A program made the translations under genes and the position numbers. Shown in pieces: positions 13,633-13,682 of a stretch of 13,682 bases of DNA. The DNA lies in assembly GCA_051648405.1 (NCBI GenBank), contig JBOFFC010000094.1, positions 1 through 13,682 of the forward strand. Direction: 5' to 3'. The notes under the pieces were generated by a model that saw nothing but the letters and a program-made list of their open reading frames with translations, did no database searches and was not told the DNA's origin. The DNA is from JBOFFC01 sp051648405 (GTDB lineage Bacteria; Planctomycetota; Planctomycetia; Pirellulales; Lacipirellulaceae). Position 1 is the stretch's first letter; the number at the start of each line of letters is the position of its first letter.

Positions 13633-13682
13633 ATGAGAACCCTACGCGAGCGGCAGAGCGGGCATCTCTTCGACCCGTGGGA
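13633..13682 (+). CDS. Possible 5' end of another gene, perhaps a transposase
   Basis: ATG 13633 opens a frame, MRTLRERQSGHLFDPW, that runs out of the window after 16 codons; GTG 13630 is an alternative start. The opening is reminiscent of N termini of some DDE transposases in planctomycetes, but 16 residues cannot establish that. The setting supports it: IS110 homology is lost just upstream at about 13575, where GCAAAAAGTCCCCGTACG could be the outer end of an inserted element. No good ribosome site is visible. Confidence 0.3.
   Translation, partial: MRTLRERQSGHLFDPW

Noticed and set aside
1..13682. CRISPR array, tRNA, rRNA or replication origin
   Set aside because: No regularly spaced repeats, no cloverleaf-like segment, no rRNA core sequence and no origin-like box cluster was seen on either strand by eye.

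Overview
The window is GC-rich and almost wall-to-wall coding. It looks like chromosome from a member of the Planctomycetota, probably Pirellulales-like. The phylum call rests on recognised lineage-typical proteins: a TolC-type protein carrying the block AYWDLYFAYRDLDAK, an Hsp70 with a TAHSIGV-type linker region, an FHA protein opening with a LTEQPPNHYRLLG motif, and a secreted protein with the PLYFE..ERYGHS / LGAYRPGSC signature. The order-level call is inference; there is no rRNA or tRNA here.

Layout. (1) 1-502 is the 3' end of a beta-propeller (WD40-like) gene on +. It converges on, and overlaps by 76 bases, a TolC-family outer-membrane protein gene on - (427-2481). (2) Upstream of tolC on the same strand lies a J-like/FHA/FHA protein gene (2643-3605). 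It is divergent from a small secreted planctomycete protein gene (3780-4589). (3) That gene runs tail to tail into a two-gene minus-strand unit: a membrane pseudokinase with an FHA-like domain (6564-8138) followed, with an ATGA stop/start overlap, by a planctomycete-type Hsp70 (4597-6567). (4) Divergent from this unit, on +, are an ECF-type sigma factor gene (8524-9138), a two-FHA protein gene (9196-10179), a secreted helical protein gene (10328-11131) and a two-TM protein gene (11304-12095). (5) From 12096 to the end are nested mobile-element remnants: an IS3-type orfA cut at about 12391, an IS110-family transposase missing its N terminus, and possibly the start of a further element's ORF at 13633.

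How it may work together. The core 2.6-10.2 kb carries three proteins with FHA or FHA-like domains, a kinase-fold protein lacking three of four catalytic hallmarks, an Hsp70 coupled translationally to that pseudokinase, a J-domain-like protein without HPD, and a sigma factor. This reads as a phosphothreonine-signalling/chaperone module whose output could be transcriptional through the sigma factor. The individual domains are visible in the sequence. The joint function is inference. An active kinase that would feed the module is not present in the window and would have to be encoded elsewhere.
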